This document shows positions 8,335 to 17,086 of a stretch of 64,000 nt of DNA, one piece after another (the stretch's first letter is position 1; every line of letters begins with the position of its first letter). The DNA is from Sulfuricurvum sp. (GTDB lineage Bacteria > Campylobacterota > Campylobacteria > Campylobacterales > Sulfurimonadaceae). The stretch covers positions 496,001 to 560,000 of the forward strand of contig JAUXYP010000001.1 in the NCBI GenBank assembly GCA_030694265.1, given 5' to 3'. The notes beneath the pieces were generated by a model. It did no database searches, was not told the origin of the DNA, and was given only the letters and a program-made list of their open reading frames with translations. A program made the translations under genes and the position numbers.

Positions 8335-9573
8335 TTATGCAACAGACAATTCAAATTTGTTGACATTCATGATCGTTTCTCCCATAAGTGAAAAAACTGA
8401 TTGTGGATTTAACTGGTATTTTTCAATAAATCCCTGAACTTTTTGTACTTCAAATCTCTCAATATTCCCTACTAATGAGAGTAATTCTCCCAATATTCCC
8501 TCATGGTTCAACAAGGCCATAATTAATTCTATAGAGAGACTCATGTCTTTTAATATCAATGATAATGGTAGCGACATAACGGCACTGGATAAAGACATGA
8601 TTGCAACGAAGAAAACCTTGCCTTCCTCCTCTTTATTGGCGTTTGGATGTATCAGTTTGTAGAGTTTCCCCATCATGATAATTCTATTTTGCACCATCAA
8701 GAGTAGTGGAGATTGATATTTTGAATTGTTGATTGACTTTCCATAGATTAGGAGCATTAGCCAGCTTCCAAGAGCTTTTCGTCCTAACAAGGTTAAGACT
8801 TGCTGAATGGAAGATACCTGATTTTGTAAATTAAAATGCTGAGAGTTAATATAACGAAGCAGTTGAAGGGTTAAATCAGAGTGAATTTCAAACATCCGAA
8901 CCAACTCTTGTATCTCCACATCAGACATAAGCATGTTATAAAGTTGAATGATTGTAAAGGTATTGGCATCTTGAGTTTCATGCTTAAACGATTCGGGTTC
9001 ACAGAAGTAGTTTCCCTGAACATAGCGAAAGTCGAGTCCAAGAGTAGTACCGTAGAGATTATAGTTCTCTATATGGGTACCGATAACATGGATGGAGTAG
9101 GGCGCAAGAACTTTTTTGAGTTTAACCAGGTATTGCTCAGAAAAGTCTTTCATATTAATTTTCAAATAGCTTATATAGGGAAATATATGTTTTAATTTTT
9201 TTAATTTTGGGATGGAATTTAACGTGATATCATGCAGTGCAAGCTGATACCCTTCATCATATAAATGTATGATTTTATGATAAACCTGTTTGTCTAAGAT
9301 TGTGGAATCAAGTATCGAGAGAATAAAATGTTCTTTTTGGATTGATTCAACCATATCACTCAGTAACACAGTATGATCGACTTGAATAAAGCCAGGGCGC
9401 TCACCTAAAATATTTTTGATACCGTAAGTATTTAATAACGTAGATATCAAGGTAGATACGGAGGCTCGTAGTGAAATAGGTTTATCACCTGTAATAGAAA
9501 AATAAAGGTCATAGGCAAATATATCCCCATCATGATCAATAATAGGTTGCCTGCCGATAAAGTGAAAATCCAT
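8335..9573 (-). CDS. EAL-HDOD signalling protein with degenerate EAL domain
   Basis: About 412 residues. Residues 1-200 resemble an EAL domain: FIGRQPIIDHDG at the start, then AYDLYFS where active phosphodiesterases have E(A/V)LLR, and ALHDITL where DDFG is expected. The key acidic residues look lost. Residues 205-390 form a HDOD domain with LLRYINSQHFNLQNQVSSIQQVLTLLG. These YuxH-type proteins usually bind rather than degrade cyclic di-GMP. I chose the ATG at 9573 because FIGRQPI is the normal N-terminus in this family; the longer track start adds a non-conserved 18 residues. Compare the paralogue at 22511. Confidence 0.75.
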   Translation of the reverse strand: MDFHFIGRQPIIDHDGDIFAYDLYFSITGDKPISLRASVSTLISTLLNTYGIKNILGERPGFIQVDHTVLLSDMVESIQKEHFILSILDSTILDKQVYHKIIHLYDEGYQLALHDITLNSIPKLKKLKHIFPYISYLKINMKDFSEQYLVKLKKVLAPYSIHVIGTHIENYNLYGTTLGLDFRYVQGNYFCEPESFKHETQDANTFTIIQLYNMLMSDVEIQELVRMFEIHSDLTLQLLRYINSQHFNLQNQVSSIQQVLTLLGRKALGSWLMLLIYGKSINNSKYQSPLLLMVQNRIIMMGKLYKLIHPNANKEEEGKVFFVAIMSLSSAVMSLPLSLILKDMSLSIELIMALLNHEGILGELLSLVGNIERFEVQKVQGFIEKYQLNPQSVFSLMGETIMNVNKFELSVA

Positions 9574-9725
9574 TCGGTCCCGTTTGTATGTAAATAAGAT
9601 AAAGTATGATAAATAATAGTATGACATAAAACTAAATAAGATTAGTAGATATAGTCACGTAACTTCTTGAACAATGTTTTGAGCTTAATGTGACCTCTTT
9701 TATCAGAGAAGCTTATTTCTTTTGT

Positions 9726-9731
9726 TATAAT
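9726..9731 (+). promoter_or_regulatory. Putative -10 box for the pseudopilin gene
   Basis: TATAAT is placed 35 bases before the ATG at 9767, followed by an AGGACGG ribosome-binding site at 9753-9759. Confidence 0.45.
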
Positions 9732-9766
9732 TTATCAATAATGCAATTTTGATAGGACGGTTTGAA

Positions 9767-10297
9767 ATGAAACGCTTTGCTTTTACATTGCTTGAACTGG
9801 TATTTGTACTTATCGTTATAGGAATTTTGGCCGTACTGGCTATGCCGAATTTTAGGGGGCATCCGTTACAAGATGCAGCGCAACAAGTTGCAGATCATAT
9901 CCGTTACACACAGCATTTAGCCATGATAGATGACAAATATGACCCGTCAGATACAACTTGGTGGCAAACAAGATGGCAACTTACCATCGCCGGAACTTCG
10001 TATGATTTATATTCTGATAGAGATAAGGATGGGGCATTAACTGCTGGAGAAGCTGCCGTAGATCCTTTGACTAAAACGCCTATTGCTGCTATTGATTTAG
10101 GAGCTGATTATGGCATTACTGCAATAACAGCTGCTACGATTGCATTTGATAATATGGGACGACCCTATAACGCTCTTGCAACCATCTACGGCGGATTGAT
10201 TCAAGCTGATACGAATATTACGTTGTCCCATAATGATGGACAGGCAATTATTACCATTCACCCGGAAACCGGATATGTATCGGTGACGTACCCATGA
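9767..10297 (+). CDS. Type IV pilin-like / type II secretion pseudopilin
   Basis: 176 residues with a type III (prepilin) signal: the short basic leader MKRF is followed by AFTLLELVFVLIVIGILAVLAMP, with Glu at position 5 of the mature chain. The globular part contains DRDKDGALTAGEA, a calcium-binding-like acidic loop seen in some pseudopilins. It would be cleaved by PilD and take part in a type IV pilus or type II secretion/transformation pseudopilus. No other pilus genes are adjacent. I chose the ATG at 9767 over the upstream start because of the AGGACGG site. Confidence 0.8.
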   Translation: MKRFAFTLLELVFVLIVIGILAVLAMPNFRGHPLQDAAQQVADHIRYTQHLAMIDDKYDPSDTTWWQTRWQLTIAGTSYDLYSDRDKDGALTAGEAAVDPLTKTPIAAIDLGADYGITAITAATIAFDNMGRPYNALATIYGGLIQADTNITLSHNDGQAIITIHPETGYVSVTYP

Positions 10298-10370
10298 TCA
10301 ATTGTATGAAAATAAATGAGGTATAAAATAGAGAAGAAAGTTGGATTAAACGGCTGAATAAAGGAGAAGA

Positions 10371-10394
10371 TATGCTCCCAATTTTAGGAGCATA
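10371..10394 (-). terminator. Stem-loop between pseudopilin and superoxide reductase genes
   Basis: TATGCTCC and GGAGCATA form an 8-bp stem with an 8-base loop, just after the superoxide reductase stop. On the minus strand a short pyrimidine stretch follows. It may end either convergent transcript; there is no strong T-run. Confidence 0.4.
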
Positions 10395-10405
10395 CAGGTG
10401 ATGTG

Positions 10406-10825
10406 TTAGCTACAGTGTCCGCCGCCGCAACAAGTGCTTTCTTCAGCAACTTCTACGATAATCGGGGTTGATTCCCAAATCCCGTGTTTGGTGCAGTAAC
10501 CGTGTGCAACAAGTGTTAATTTTTTACCCATTGGGCGGATGTTGAAAGTTACTTCAGCATGAGATTTTTCATTACCTAGTGTACCAGGAACAAAAGTGGT
10601 CATTGCCAATTTAGTCTCACCATTGAAAAGGGTGATGCTCTCGATGTAGTGATCAAAATCATCCGGGTGAGTGTACTCTTGACCCATTTTTACATTTACT
10701 GCAAGCATCTCACCTTTTTTTGCTTCACCAAGAACAGTGATAAACGGTGAATGACGATCGATAAGATCTTTTTTAGCTTCTCTTTCTACTGTGTCAATAT
10801 CAACGTATTTGTTAATTGTTGGCAT
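10406..10825 (-). CDS. Superoxide reductase (neelaredoxin/class II type)
   Basis: Reduces superoxide to peroxide without making oxygen, at a non-haem iron with four His and one Cys ligand. 139 residues. Candidate ligands are His in RHSPFI, the two His of THPDDFDHYI, and Cys and His in YCTKHGIWES; the lysine/glutamate near the N-terminus is also conserved. It lacks the N-terminal desulforedoxin domain of class I enzymes. The C-terminus has an extra Cys/Gly/His tail (CCGGGHCS) that is not part of the family core. Single gene with an AAGGAG-type site upstream. Confidence 0.85.
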   Translation of the reverse strand: MPTINKYVDIDTVEREAKKDLIDRHSPFITVLGEAKKGEMLAVNVKMGQEYTHPDDFDHYIESITLFNGETKLAMTTFVPGTLGNEKSHAEVTFNIRPMGKKLTLVAHGYCTKHGIWESTPIIVEVAEESTCCGGGHCS

Positions 10826-11002
10826 GTTGATTCTCCTTATGTTTTTTAATTATGAATGGGGCATTGTACACCGTCAAACTTTTAAACTTCCCTAATGAGG
10901 ATTGTTTATATCTTATTTAATTTTTATCAAAGCAACAGCCGTTTTTAACCAATATAGCGATAAAATAAAGCTCTTATTAAAATGATATTTGGATGAATTA
11001 TT

Positions 11003-13042
11003 ATGTTAAAACCTCTCTTAATTGAAATCGGTGTAGAAGAACTTCCTGCCGTTCCGTTGCTTAAAGAATTGAACGAAATTGAAAAAAAATGGTCCATTTT
11101 ACTCGATAAGAATGGCCTCTTAGGTCAATTTGAATTTTATTACACTCCTAGACGTTTGGTCTTGTGGCATCGCGAGTTTAAAACTCAACAAGATGACCGA
11201 GTGGAAGAGTTTTATGGAGCACCTGTTGATATGGCGATTAAAGACGGTGTTCCAACCGCAGCGGCAATCGGATTTGCAAAAAAATGCGGTGTAGAATTTG
11301 ATCAGCTTTCTCATGCTCAAAAGGGTGGTAAAGAGGTTCTTTATTTTAGCCGTACAGTCCAAGGAAAGCCAAGCAGTGAAATTTTGGGTGAAATGATCGA
11401 TCAATGGATTAAAAGCCTCAATTTTGGAAAATCAATGCGATGGGGTTCATCGACGGAGAGTTTTATTCGACCGATTCGCTGGGTTAATGTTATGTTGGGC
11501 GAAAACGTTGTGGATATTGAGCTTTATGGAGTAGTGTCTAAGGCACATACTTATGTTCACCGAACCAGTCATTTTGAAGCAAAACCTGTACATTCCATCC
11601 ATCATTATTTTGATCTACTTAAAGAAGGGTCCGTTACGCTGTTTCCGCAAGAGCGTCGTGAACATATCCTGAACAGTTTTAAAAAACTGGAAGTTGAACA
11701 TGGGATTACTATTGAAATAGACGAAGACCTTTTGGACGAAGTTGTTGCAATTACGGAGCATCCGACGCCGTTGCTTGGAAGTTTTGATGAATCATTTTTA
11801 CAGCTTCCGCCTGAAGTGATTATCACGTCGATGAAAGAACATCAGCGTTATTTTCCTGTCTTCAAAAACGGAAAGCTGATCAATGCTTTCGTGGTCGTTT
11901 CCAATGCCCTGTGTGATGATTTTGACAAAGTAATCGAGGGTAATGAACGTGTGCTTCGTCCGCGCCTGAGCGATGGTTTATTCTTTTATAATAATGATCT
12001 CAAAAAAGGGCTTAGTACCAATGGCTTAGAGAAAGTCGTCTTTATGAAAGGGCTAGGAACGTTAGCTGAAAAAATTACACGTGAAAAAAGTGTTGCCAAT
12101 GTTCTGTTTGATCTTGTAGCACCTCGCATGAATTGTGATAAAACTACATTGAACCGTGCTATGGATTTGGCAAAAGCAGATTTGATGAGCGAAATGGTGT
12201 ATGAATTCACAGAGCTACAAGGACTTATGGGTCATTACTATGCATTAGCTCTTGGTGAATCAACGGACGTGGCTATCGCAATCAAAGAACAATATCTTCC
12301 AACAGGTGAAGAAAGTGCACTGCCAAGTACGTTGTTAAGTGCGATCGTAGCGATGGCAATCAAACTTGATACTCTAATCGGTATGTTTAGTATTGGTGAA
12401 ATACCGACGGGTTCACGTGATCCGTTTGCATTGAGACGTGCGGTTAACGGTCTGGTGAAAATTGCATTGGCATATCAAATTCCGCTCAATTTTTCTACGT
12501 TACTCGATGTATTAAAGCCTATCTATCCCTCATCAAAAGATTACAAGCAAAATGTGCAGACGTTTATTATTGAACGTCTAATGGGGGTTTACCCGATCAA
12601 TCCGTCAATTATCCATGCGGTTGTTTCTAAAGATACGGATGTTGAACTGAATATTCTAGCGATTGACCGAAAAATAAGTGCTGTTAATGGTATTGCTTGT
12701 TCAGAGAAGTTTATAGAGGCATTTGCTACTTTTAAACGGGTTTCTAATATCCTGAAAGATGAAACGATGAGCACAAAGTTTATTGTTGACCCTGCATTGC
12801 TTCAAGAAGAGGCCGAGCGTCTCTTATACGAAGCTGCGTCTTTAGTCATTATGGATCAGCATACAACACTGGAAGAGCGTTTGGATGCGCTGTTTGGATT
12901 GAAAGATTTATTGAACAGCTTTTTTGATAATGTCATGGTAAATGCGGAAGATTTACAAGTACGCGCCAATAGAAAGGCACTTGTAGGGATGATTTATCAA
13001 GAGATATACGCAATTGCCGACATCAAAAACATTACATTATGA
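11003..13042 (+). CDS. glyS: Glycyl-tRNA synthetase beta subunit
   Basis: Beta chain of the alpha2beta2 bacterial glycyl-tRNA synthetase; it binds tRNA(Gly) while GlyQ carries the catalytic site. 679 residues, the normal length. Family motifs include LLIEIGVEELPA at the N-terminus, GKSMRWG, FIRPIRW, VITTSMKEHQRYF-type sequence (as read, EVIITSMKEHQRYFPV), VLRPRLSDGLFFY, and an anticodon-binding C-terminus. glyQ is not in the window. The 3' end overlaps the next gene by 29 bases. Confidence 0.96.
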   Translation: MLKPLLIEIGVEELPAVPLLKELNEIEKKWSILLDKNGLLGQFEFYYTPRRLVLWHREFKTQQDDRVEEFYGAPVDMAIKDGVPTAAAIGFAKKCGVEFDQLSHAQKGGKEVLYFSRTVQGKPSSEILGEMIDQWIKSLNFGKSMRWGSSTESFIRPIRWVNVMLGENVVDIELYGVVSKAHTYVHRTSHFEAKPVHSIHHYFDLLKEGSVTLFPQERREHILNSFKKLEVEHGITIEIDEDLLDEVVAITEHPTPLLGSFDESFLQLPPEVIITSMKEHQRYFPVFKNGKLINAFVVVSNALCDDFDKVIEGNERVLRPRLSDGLFFYNNDLKKGLSTNGLEKVVFMKGLGTLAEKITREKSVANVLFDLVAPRMNCDKTTLNRAMDLAKADLMSEMVYEFTELQGLMGHYYALALGESTDVAIAIKEQYLPTGEESALPSTLLSAIVAMAIKLDTLIGMFSIGEIPTGSRDPFALRRAVNGLVKIALAYQIPLNFSTLLDVLKPIYPSSKDYKQNVQTFIIERLMGVYPINPSIIHAVVSKDTDVELNILAIDRKISAVNGIACSEKFIEAFATFKRVSNILKDETMSTKFIVDPALLQEEAERLLYEAASLVIMDQHTTLEERLDALFGLKDLLNSFFDNVMVNAEDLQVRANRKALVGMIYQEIYAIADIKNITL

Positions 13043-14063
13043 TGTAATCATTGTCGGTGCAGGGATTAATGGCTGTGCTGTCGCTTATTATTTATCGCAA
13101 GCAGGGTTGAACGTTGCATTAGTCGACAAAACAGGTATAGCCAGTGGAGGCAGTGGTGCTGCCGGTGCTTTCATCTCTCCGAAATTTCACAAGCAAGGCC
13201 CTTTAAAAGAACTTATGGATGTGGCATACGATGAAGCCATGACTTTTTATAGCACGGTCTTAGCCTCTCAAACCCTCTTAAAACCTCTTTTACATATGAG
13301 TCAAAATAATGATGAAGAACCTGTTTATCTTGAACAAAGTGCTGTCGTTGAAGCACGTAGTGCATGCGAGAAGTTAGCAGAAGGGATCGATTTTTATGTT
13401 CTGGATGTGCAAGCACCCATATACAGCAAAGATAAATGGCATTACGAACATTTACAGTCATCTCATCTGGTATTAACCATAGGGGCGTATCCAAAGATTT
13501 TACCCATTGATTATGTAGGATTGCGTGGCATTTGGGGTCATCGTATCGATATTACGACATCCAGTGATGTGCCGCATATTTTTCATCATTTTGTTTCTAT
13601 TTCTCCAACAATAAAAGAGGGTATAGTTGCTATTGGGGCAACGCACGATGTTCATTATTCTCCATTTGATTCAGATGCTACGTATGACATTGAATCAGGC
13701 AGGGCCTTCCTGCTTGATAATGCTTCCAAAATATTAAAATTAAATAATATTAATATTTTAAGAGACTATACTGGGCTTCGTTCAGGATCAAATGACTATA
13801 TGCCGATGCTGGGAAGTTTGGTGGATGCTAATGCAACATTGGCATTGCATCCACACCTACAACACGGTAAAGCCATTGATCCTAAAGAGTTCGTTTATTA
13901 TCCCAATTTGATAATGATAAATGGTTCAGGCGGGTATGGGTTTGTTTTGGCGCCGTACCTTGCAAAACGACTAAAAGAGTATTTAGTGGATGGGATACCA
14001 CTGGATAAGATGATTTCACCTTCACGATATTTTCCAAGGTGGGCTAAACGTAAAAAAGATTAA
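13014..14063 (+). CDS. FAD-dependent oxidoreductase, DAO/MnmC-C-like
   Basis: 349 residues. The N-terminus YDVIIVGAGINGCAVAYYLSQAG is a dinucleotide-binding fold (GxGxxG), followed by VALVDK, and SGGSGAAGAFISPKF resembles the flavin-contact segment of the DAO family and of the MnmC oxidase domain. The C-terminus has GLRSGSNDYMPMLG and GSGGYGFVLAP, typical for DAO proteins. It may be the stand-alone MnmC(o)-type enzyme acting on tRNA wobble uridine, or a general amine oxidase; sequence alone does not decide. The start is TTG inside glyS, 29 bases before its stop. Confidence 0.75.
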   Translation: MPTSKTLHYDVIIVGAGINGCAVAYYLSQAGLNVALVDKTGIASGGSGAAGAFISPKFHKQGPLKELMDVAYDEAMTFYSTVLASQTLLKPLLHMSQNNDEEPVYLEQSAVVEARSACEKLAEGIDFYVLDVQAPIYSKDKWHYEHLQSSHLVLTIGAYPKILPIDYVGLRGIWGHRIDITTSSDVPHIFHHFVSISPTIKEGIVAIGATHDVHYSPFDSDATYDIESGRAFLLDNASKILKLNNINILRDYTGLRSGSNDYMPMLGSLVDANATLALHPHLQHGKAIDPKEFVYYPNLIMINGSGGYGFVLAPYLAKRLKEYLVDGIPLDKMISPSRYFPRWAKRKKD

Positions 14064-14524
14064 TCGTATACTACGACACCATAGTTGTCGTCAATACGGT
14101 AAAAACGTGAATCCACGGTAATAGATAAATCATTAAGCCGTCCCAAATGAACATAGCTTTTTTTAGTGAGGGCAATGCCGTTTTCGGTAAAAAAACGTTT
14201 TAGATTTACAAATTTGATCTCATTAACATATTTGTATTCAAACTGATTGTACAGACGCATCTTTTTATACGCAAAAATATGACTGTCCATACTAAGGCTT
14301 GAGGCTGCGTAGTTAGTTGGAAGCCATCCAGAGAGATCAGTCAGTGAAGATTCAATGTATTCGTATTTTTTTGGGAGGGTCTTTTTTTCAATAAAGACGT
14401 AACGATTGAGTTTTATATGACGACTGTCATTCCAATAAGTGTAGGCAGGACTACTCAACTCTAGCTTGCTGTTAATCTCTTTCCAGAGCCAATGCTTATC
14501 AAGAAGTGAGTATAAAGCGGACAT
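14060..14524 (-). CDS. Conserved hypothetical protein, 154 aa
   Basis: I do not recognise this protein. It is rich in Tyr, Lys and Leu with no signal peptide, membrane segment or cysteine motif. It begins MSALYSLLDKHWLWKEI and ends in short alternating beta-like stretches (VHLGRLNDLSITVDSRFYRIDDNYGVVVYD). It lies 19 bases downstream of the NlpC/P60 gene on the same strand, so it is probably in that operon. It overlaps the convergent oxidoreductase gene by 4 bases. Confidence 0.55.
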   Translation of the reverse strand: MSALYSLLDKHWLWKEINSKLELSSPAYTYWNDSRHIKLNRYVFIEKKTLPKKYEYIESSLTDLSGWLPTNYAASSLSMDSHIFAYKKMRLYNQFEYKYVNEIKFVNLKRFFTENGIALTKKSYVHLGRLNDLSITVDSRFYRIDDNYGVVVYD

Positions 14525-14543
14525 GCTAGTAAATATTTTTCAT

Positions 14544-15341
14544 TTATTCGTTTGACGCATCATGGTTATTAAGAGCAAGTCGTTTTGCATACATAAAGCG
14601 CTGTTTATAATATCCCTTGTCAATAGCATCATATTGAACACGTTTATTTTTATACGATGCATGAATGATCTGTCCATCTCCTGCATAGATAGCGACATGT
14701 GAAGGCTCATCTTTGTAGGTATGATAAAACATCAAATCACCCACTTGTAAATCATTTCGGTCCACTTCTTTACCAAAGGCTGCTTGCTCTGCGGCGCTGT
14801 GGGGAAGCGATACGCCAAACTGACTAAAGACTTGTTGTGTAAAACCGGAACAATCGGTTTGAGTAGCTTCTTTATTTCCAAAACCGTACGGAGTTCCAAG
14901 AAGTTGTTTTGCACGTGCCATAATGCGATCTTTGACTGAATGTATGTTTTCAAATAAGGATTTTTTAGGTTTATCTTCAGCTTTGGCCATGACTGGAGTG
15001 TCAGGGGTTATTGGACAGCTCACAGGGGTAATATTTGACGGTGAAACAGGTTTGGTTATCACAAGAAAAGGCAATGCATCATTTCCAATTTCTGGTTTAT
15101 CGGATGCTGGGAGTGTTTTTACAGGTTCTGTGAGTGCAACTGGTCGTACAGTGGGAGTTTTAACGGTGATAGGAGCCATTATTTTCTTAAAAGGATTCGG
15201 TTCATCTTGAGTAGTATCAATCGTTCGAGTTACTTCGCGTTCATATTCTAAAAAAAGGGACGGCTCACGCCGCACATTTGAATCAGCGTGCAGTGTACTA
15301 TTGAGGATTAATAACGATAGGGTTAAACACCTTTTTATCAT
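14544..15341 (-). CDS. NlpC/P60-family cell-wall hydrolase, secreted
   Basis: 265 residues: a signal peptide (LTLSLLILNSTLHADS), a long Pro/Thr/Val-rich linker (residues 25-125), then an NlpC/P60 domain. The catalytic Cys is in TDCSGFTQQVF, the first His in SHVAIYAGDG and the second in IIHASYKN, so the triad is complete. Such enzymes cut the D-Glu-mDAP (or similar) bond in peptidoglycan stem peptides. It is first in a likely two-gene operon with the 154-aa protein and is divergent from hemH. Confidence 0.88.
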   Translation of the reverse strand: MIKRCLTLSLLILNSTLHADSNVRREPSLFLEYEREVTRTIDTTQDEPNPFKKIMAPITVKTPTVRPVALTEPVKTLPASDKPEIGNDALPFLVITKPVSPSNITPVSCPITPDTPVMAKAEDKPKKSLFENIHSVKDRIMARAKQLLGTPYGFGNKEATQTDCSGFTQQVFSQFGVSLPHSAAEQAAFGKEVDRNDLQVGDLMFYHTYKDEPSHVAIYAGDGQIIHASYKNKRVQYDAIDKGYYKQRFMYAKRLALNNHDASNE

Positions 15342-15414
15342 TCTTCCTCCTTGCTGTGCAGAATCGTTTATTTTACTTCTGGTTCATTATAAGCTAAAAA
15401 GCTTTACGATTTAT

Positions 15415-15420
15415 TATAAT
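15415..15420 (+). promoter_or_regulatory. Putative -10 box for the hemH operon
   Basis: TATAAT lies 62 bases before the hemH start in the intergenic region shared with the divergent NlpC/P60 gene. No -35 is evident. Confidence 0.4.
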
Positions 15421-15482
15421 TAACAAATTTCATAATGCGTTATGGTACACTACGAGTAAAAACAAACAGTTAATGAGGCAAG

Positions 15483-16430
15483 ATGAAAGAAGCAATCGTT
15501 CTCCTAAATATGGGTGGTCCCAATAACCTGCGTGAAGTAGAAATGTTTTTAACTAATATGTTTAATGATCCTGCAATTATTCGTACCAAAAGTACGTTAT
15601 TGCGACGTTTTATTGCAGGAATTATTACTCTGCTTCGCACCGAGAAATCGCAAGAAATTTACCGTAGTATTGGTGGAAAATCTCCTATTGTTGATCATAC
15701 AAAAGCATTAATAGAGAAATTACAATCGCAAATAGATCCGGAAGTTGTCGTTGATTTTGTTATGCGTTATACTCCTCCAATGGCGCAAGAAGTTTGCAAA
15801 AGGCTTAAGCAGCAAGGGATTCAAAAAGTCTATATGATTCCTCTGTACCCTCAGTATTCCAGTACTACAACGGCTTCATCCATTGATGATTTTGAAGTCA
15901 ATGCACGTGCCCTCGGATGGTTTCCGATCATGGTGGAGATCAAACATTTTTTTACCAACTCAACGTATAATGAATGTCTTCTTTCTCTTATAAAAGACGC
16001 TTTAAATAACGATGATTCGCATGAATTTGAACTCATCTTTTCAGCGCATGGATTGCCGCAAAAAATTGTTGATGAAGGTGATCCTTATCAACGTCAAGTA
16101 GCAGCCCATGTAGAGATTATGAAAGATATATTCCACCGTGAGGGTATCTACTTTCGTGGCGTTCATTTAGCCTATCAATCTAAAGTAGGGCCTATGAAGT
16201 GGCTTGAACCTTCTTTGGAATCTATGCTGCATTCTCTTACAAAGAAAAAAGTGATTATTGTGCCTCTTGCATTTACGATTGATAATTCAGAAACCGATTA
16301 TGAACTCTCAATTGAATATGCAGAAATTGCCCATGAGCTTGGATTTGAAGAATATCGTGTTTCTCGATGTCCAAATGATCATCCTTTGTTTGTGCAAACA
16401 CTTAAAGAGCTTTTTGAAAAGATGCGATAA
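15483..16430 (+). CDS. hemH: Ferrochelatase
   Basis: Inserts ferrous iron into protoporphyrin IX, the last step of haem synthesis. 315 residues, the normal length. Family motifs: LLNMGGP at the N-terminus, YSSTTTAS, FSAHGLP containing the iron-binding His, YQSKVGPMKWLEP, and DNSETDYEL with the catalytic Glu. Its TAA overlaps the ATG of the HAD gene (TAATG). It heads a rightward run of closely spaced genes. Confidence 0.95.
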   Translation: MKEAIVLLNMGGPNNLREVEMFLTNMFNDPAIIRTKSTLLRRFIAGIITLLRTEKSQEIYRSIGGKSPIVDHTKALIEKLQSQIDPEVVVDFVMRYTPPMAQEVCKRLKQQGIQKVYMIPLYPQYSSTTTASSIDDFEVNARALGWFPIMVEIKHFFTNSTYNECLLSLIKDALNNDDSHEFELIFSAHGLPQKIVDEGDPYQRQVAAHVEIMKDIFHREGIYFRGVHLAYQSKVGPMKWLEPSLESMLHSLTKKKVIIVPLAFTIDNSETDYELSIEYAEIAHELGFEEYRVSRCPNDHPLFVQTLKELFEKMR

Positions 16431-17086
16431 TGCAGCGTATTGTGATTTTCGATATGGACGGGACGTTAATCGACTCTGCTACGGATATCACACTTTCTAT
16501 TAATTATGTTCGAAAACACTACTATGCCTTAAGTGATTTGAGTGAACAATTTGTGGTTGATGCCATCAATGCTACCCAGCGTAATCTTGCATTCCTTTTC
16601 TATGAAACACACTCTTATGATGAGCAAGCCAAAGCATTATTTGAAGAGCACTACCACACACAATGTATTCAAAATGTACGTGCATACAGCGGTATTGCCG
16701 AAACCTTAGTTAATCTTCATTCTCAAGGGTGCATACTGGGTGTTGCTACTAATGCACCGAGCCGCTTTGCAAAACGGATGCTTTCACATCTAAATCTCTC
16801 AGAATATTTCACCCATATTATTGGCGCTGATAACGTAGAATTTCCTAAACCGCACCCTCAAATGATTGAAATACATTTGGAAAATCACGGCTTTATACCC
16901 ACACGAGATCGCGCATGGATGATTGGAGATAATAATAAAGACATGGAAGCAGCACGCAACGCAAAAATTACCGGTATCTTCGCAGCATGGGGATTTAGTG
17001 AGCATGGAAACGGTGATTATTGTGTTACCGATCCATCTGAGTTAACGGCAATTATTTTAGAGGAGGTATGTGATGCTGCAAGTTGA
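16430..17086 (+). CDS. HAD-superfamily hydrolase, phosphoglycolate-phosphatase-like
   Basis: 218 residues with the four HAD motifs: DMDGTLID (nucleophile Asp), TNAPSR, the Lys of FPKPHP and GDNNKDMEAARNA. A helical cap lies at about 18-85. It resembles Gph/PGP subfamily enzymes that dephosphorylate 2-phosphoglycolate or similar small phosphates; the substrate cannot be set from sequence. It is coupled to hemH upstream and overlaps the next gene slightly. Confidence 0.82.
   Translation: MQRIVIFDMDGTLIDSATDITLSINYVRKHYYALSDLSEQFVVDAINATQRNLAFLFYETHSYDEQAKALFEEHYHTQCIQNVRAYSGIAETLVNLHSQGCILGVATNAPSRFAKRMLSHLNLSEYFTHIIGADNVEFPKPHPQMIEIHLENHGFIPTRDRAWMIGDNNKDMEAARNAKITGIFAAWGFSEHGNGDYCVTDPSELTAIILEEVCDAAS

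Noticed and set aside
13728-13759. Perfect 10-bp AT inverted repeat (AAAATATTAA/TTAATATTTT)
   Set aside because: It lies inside the FAD oxidoreductase coding sequence and is made of A/T codons for Lys, Asn, Ile and Leu; no sign of a function.
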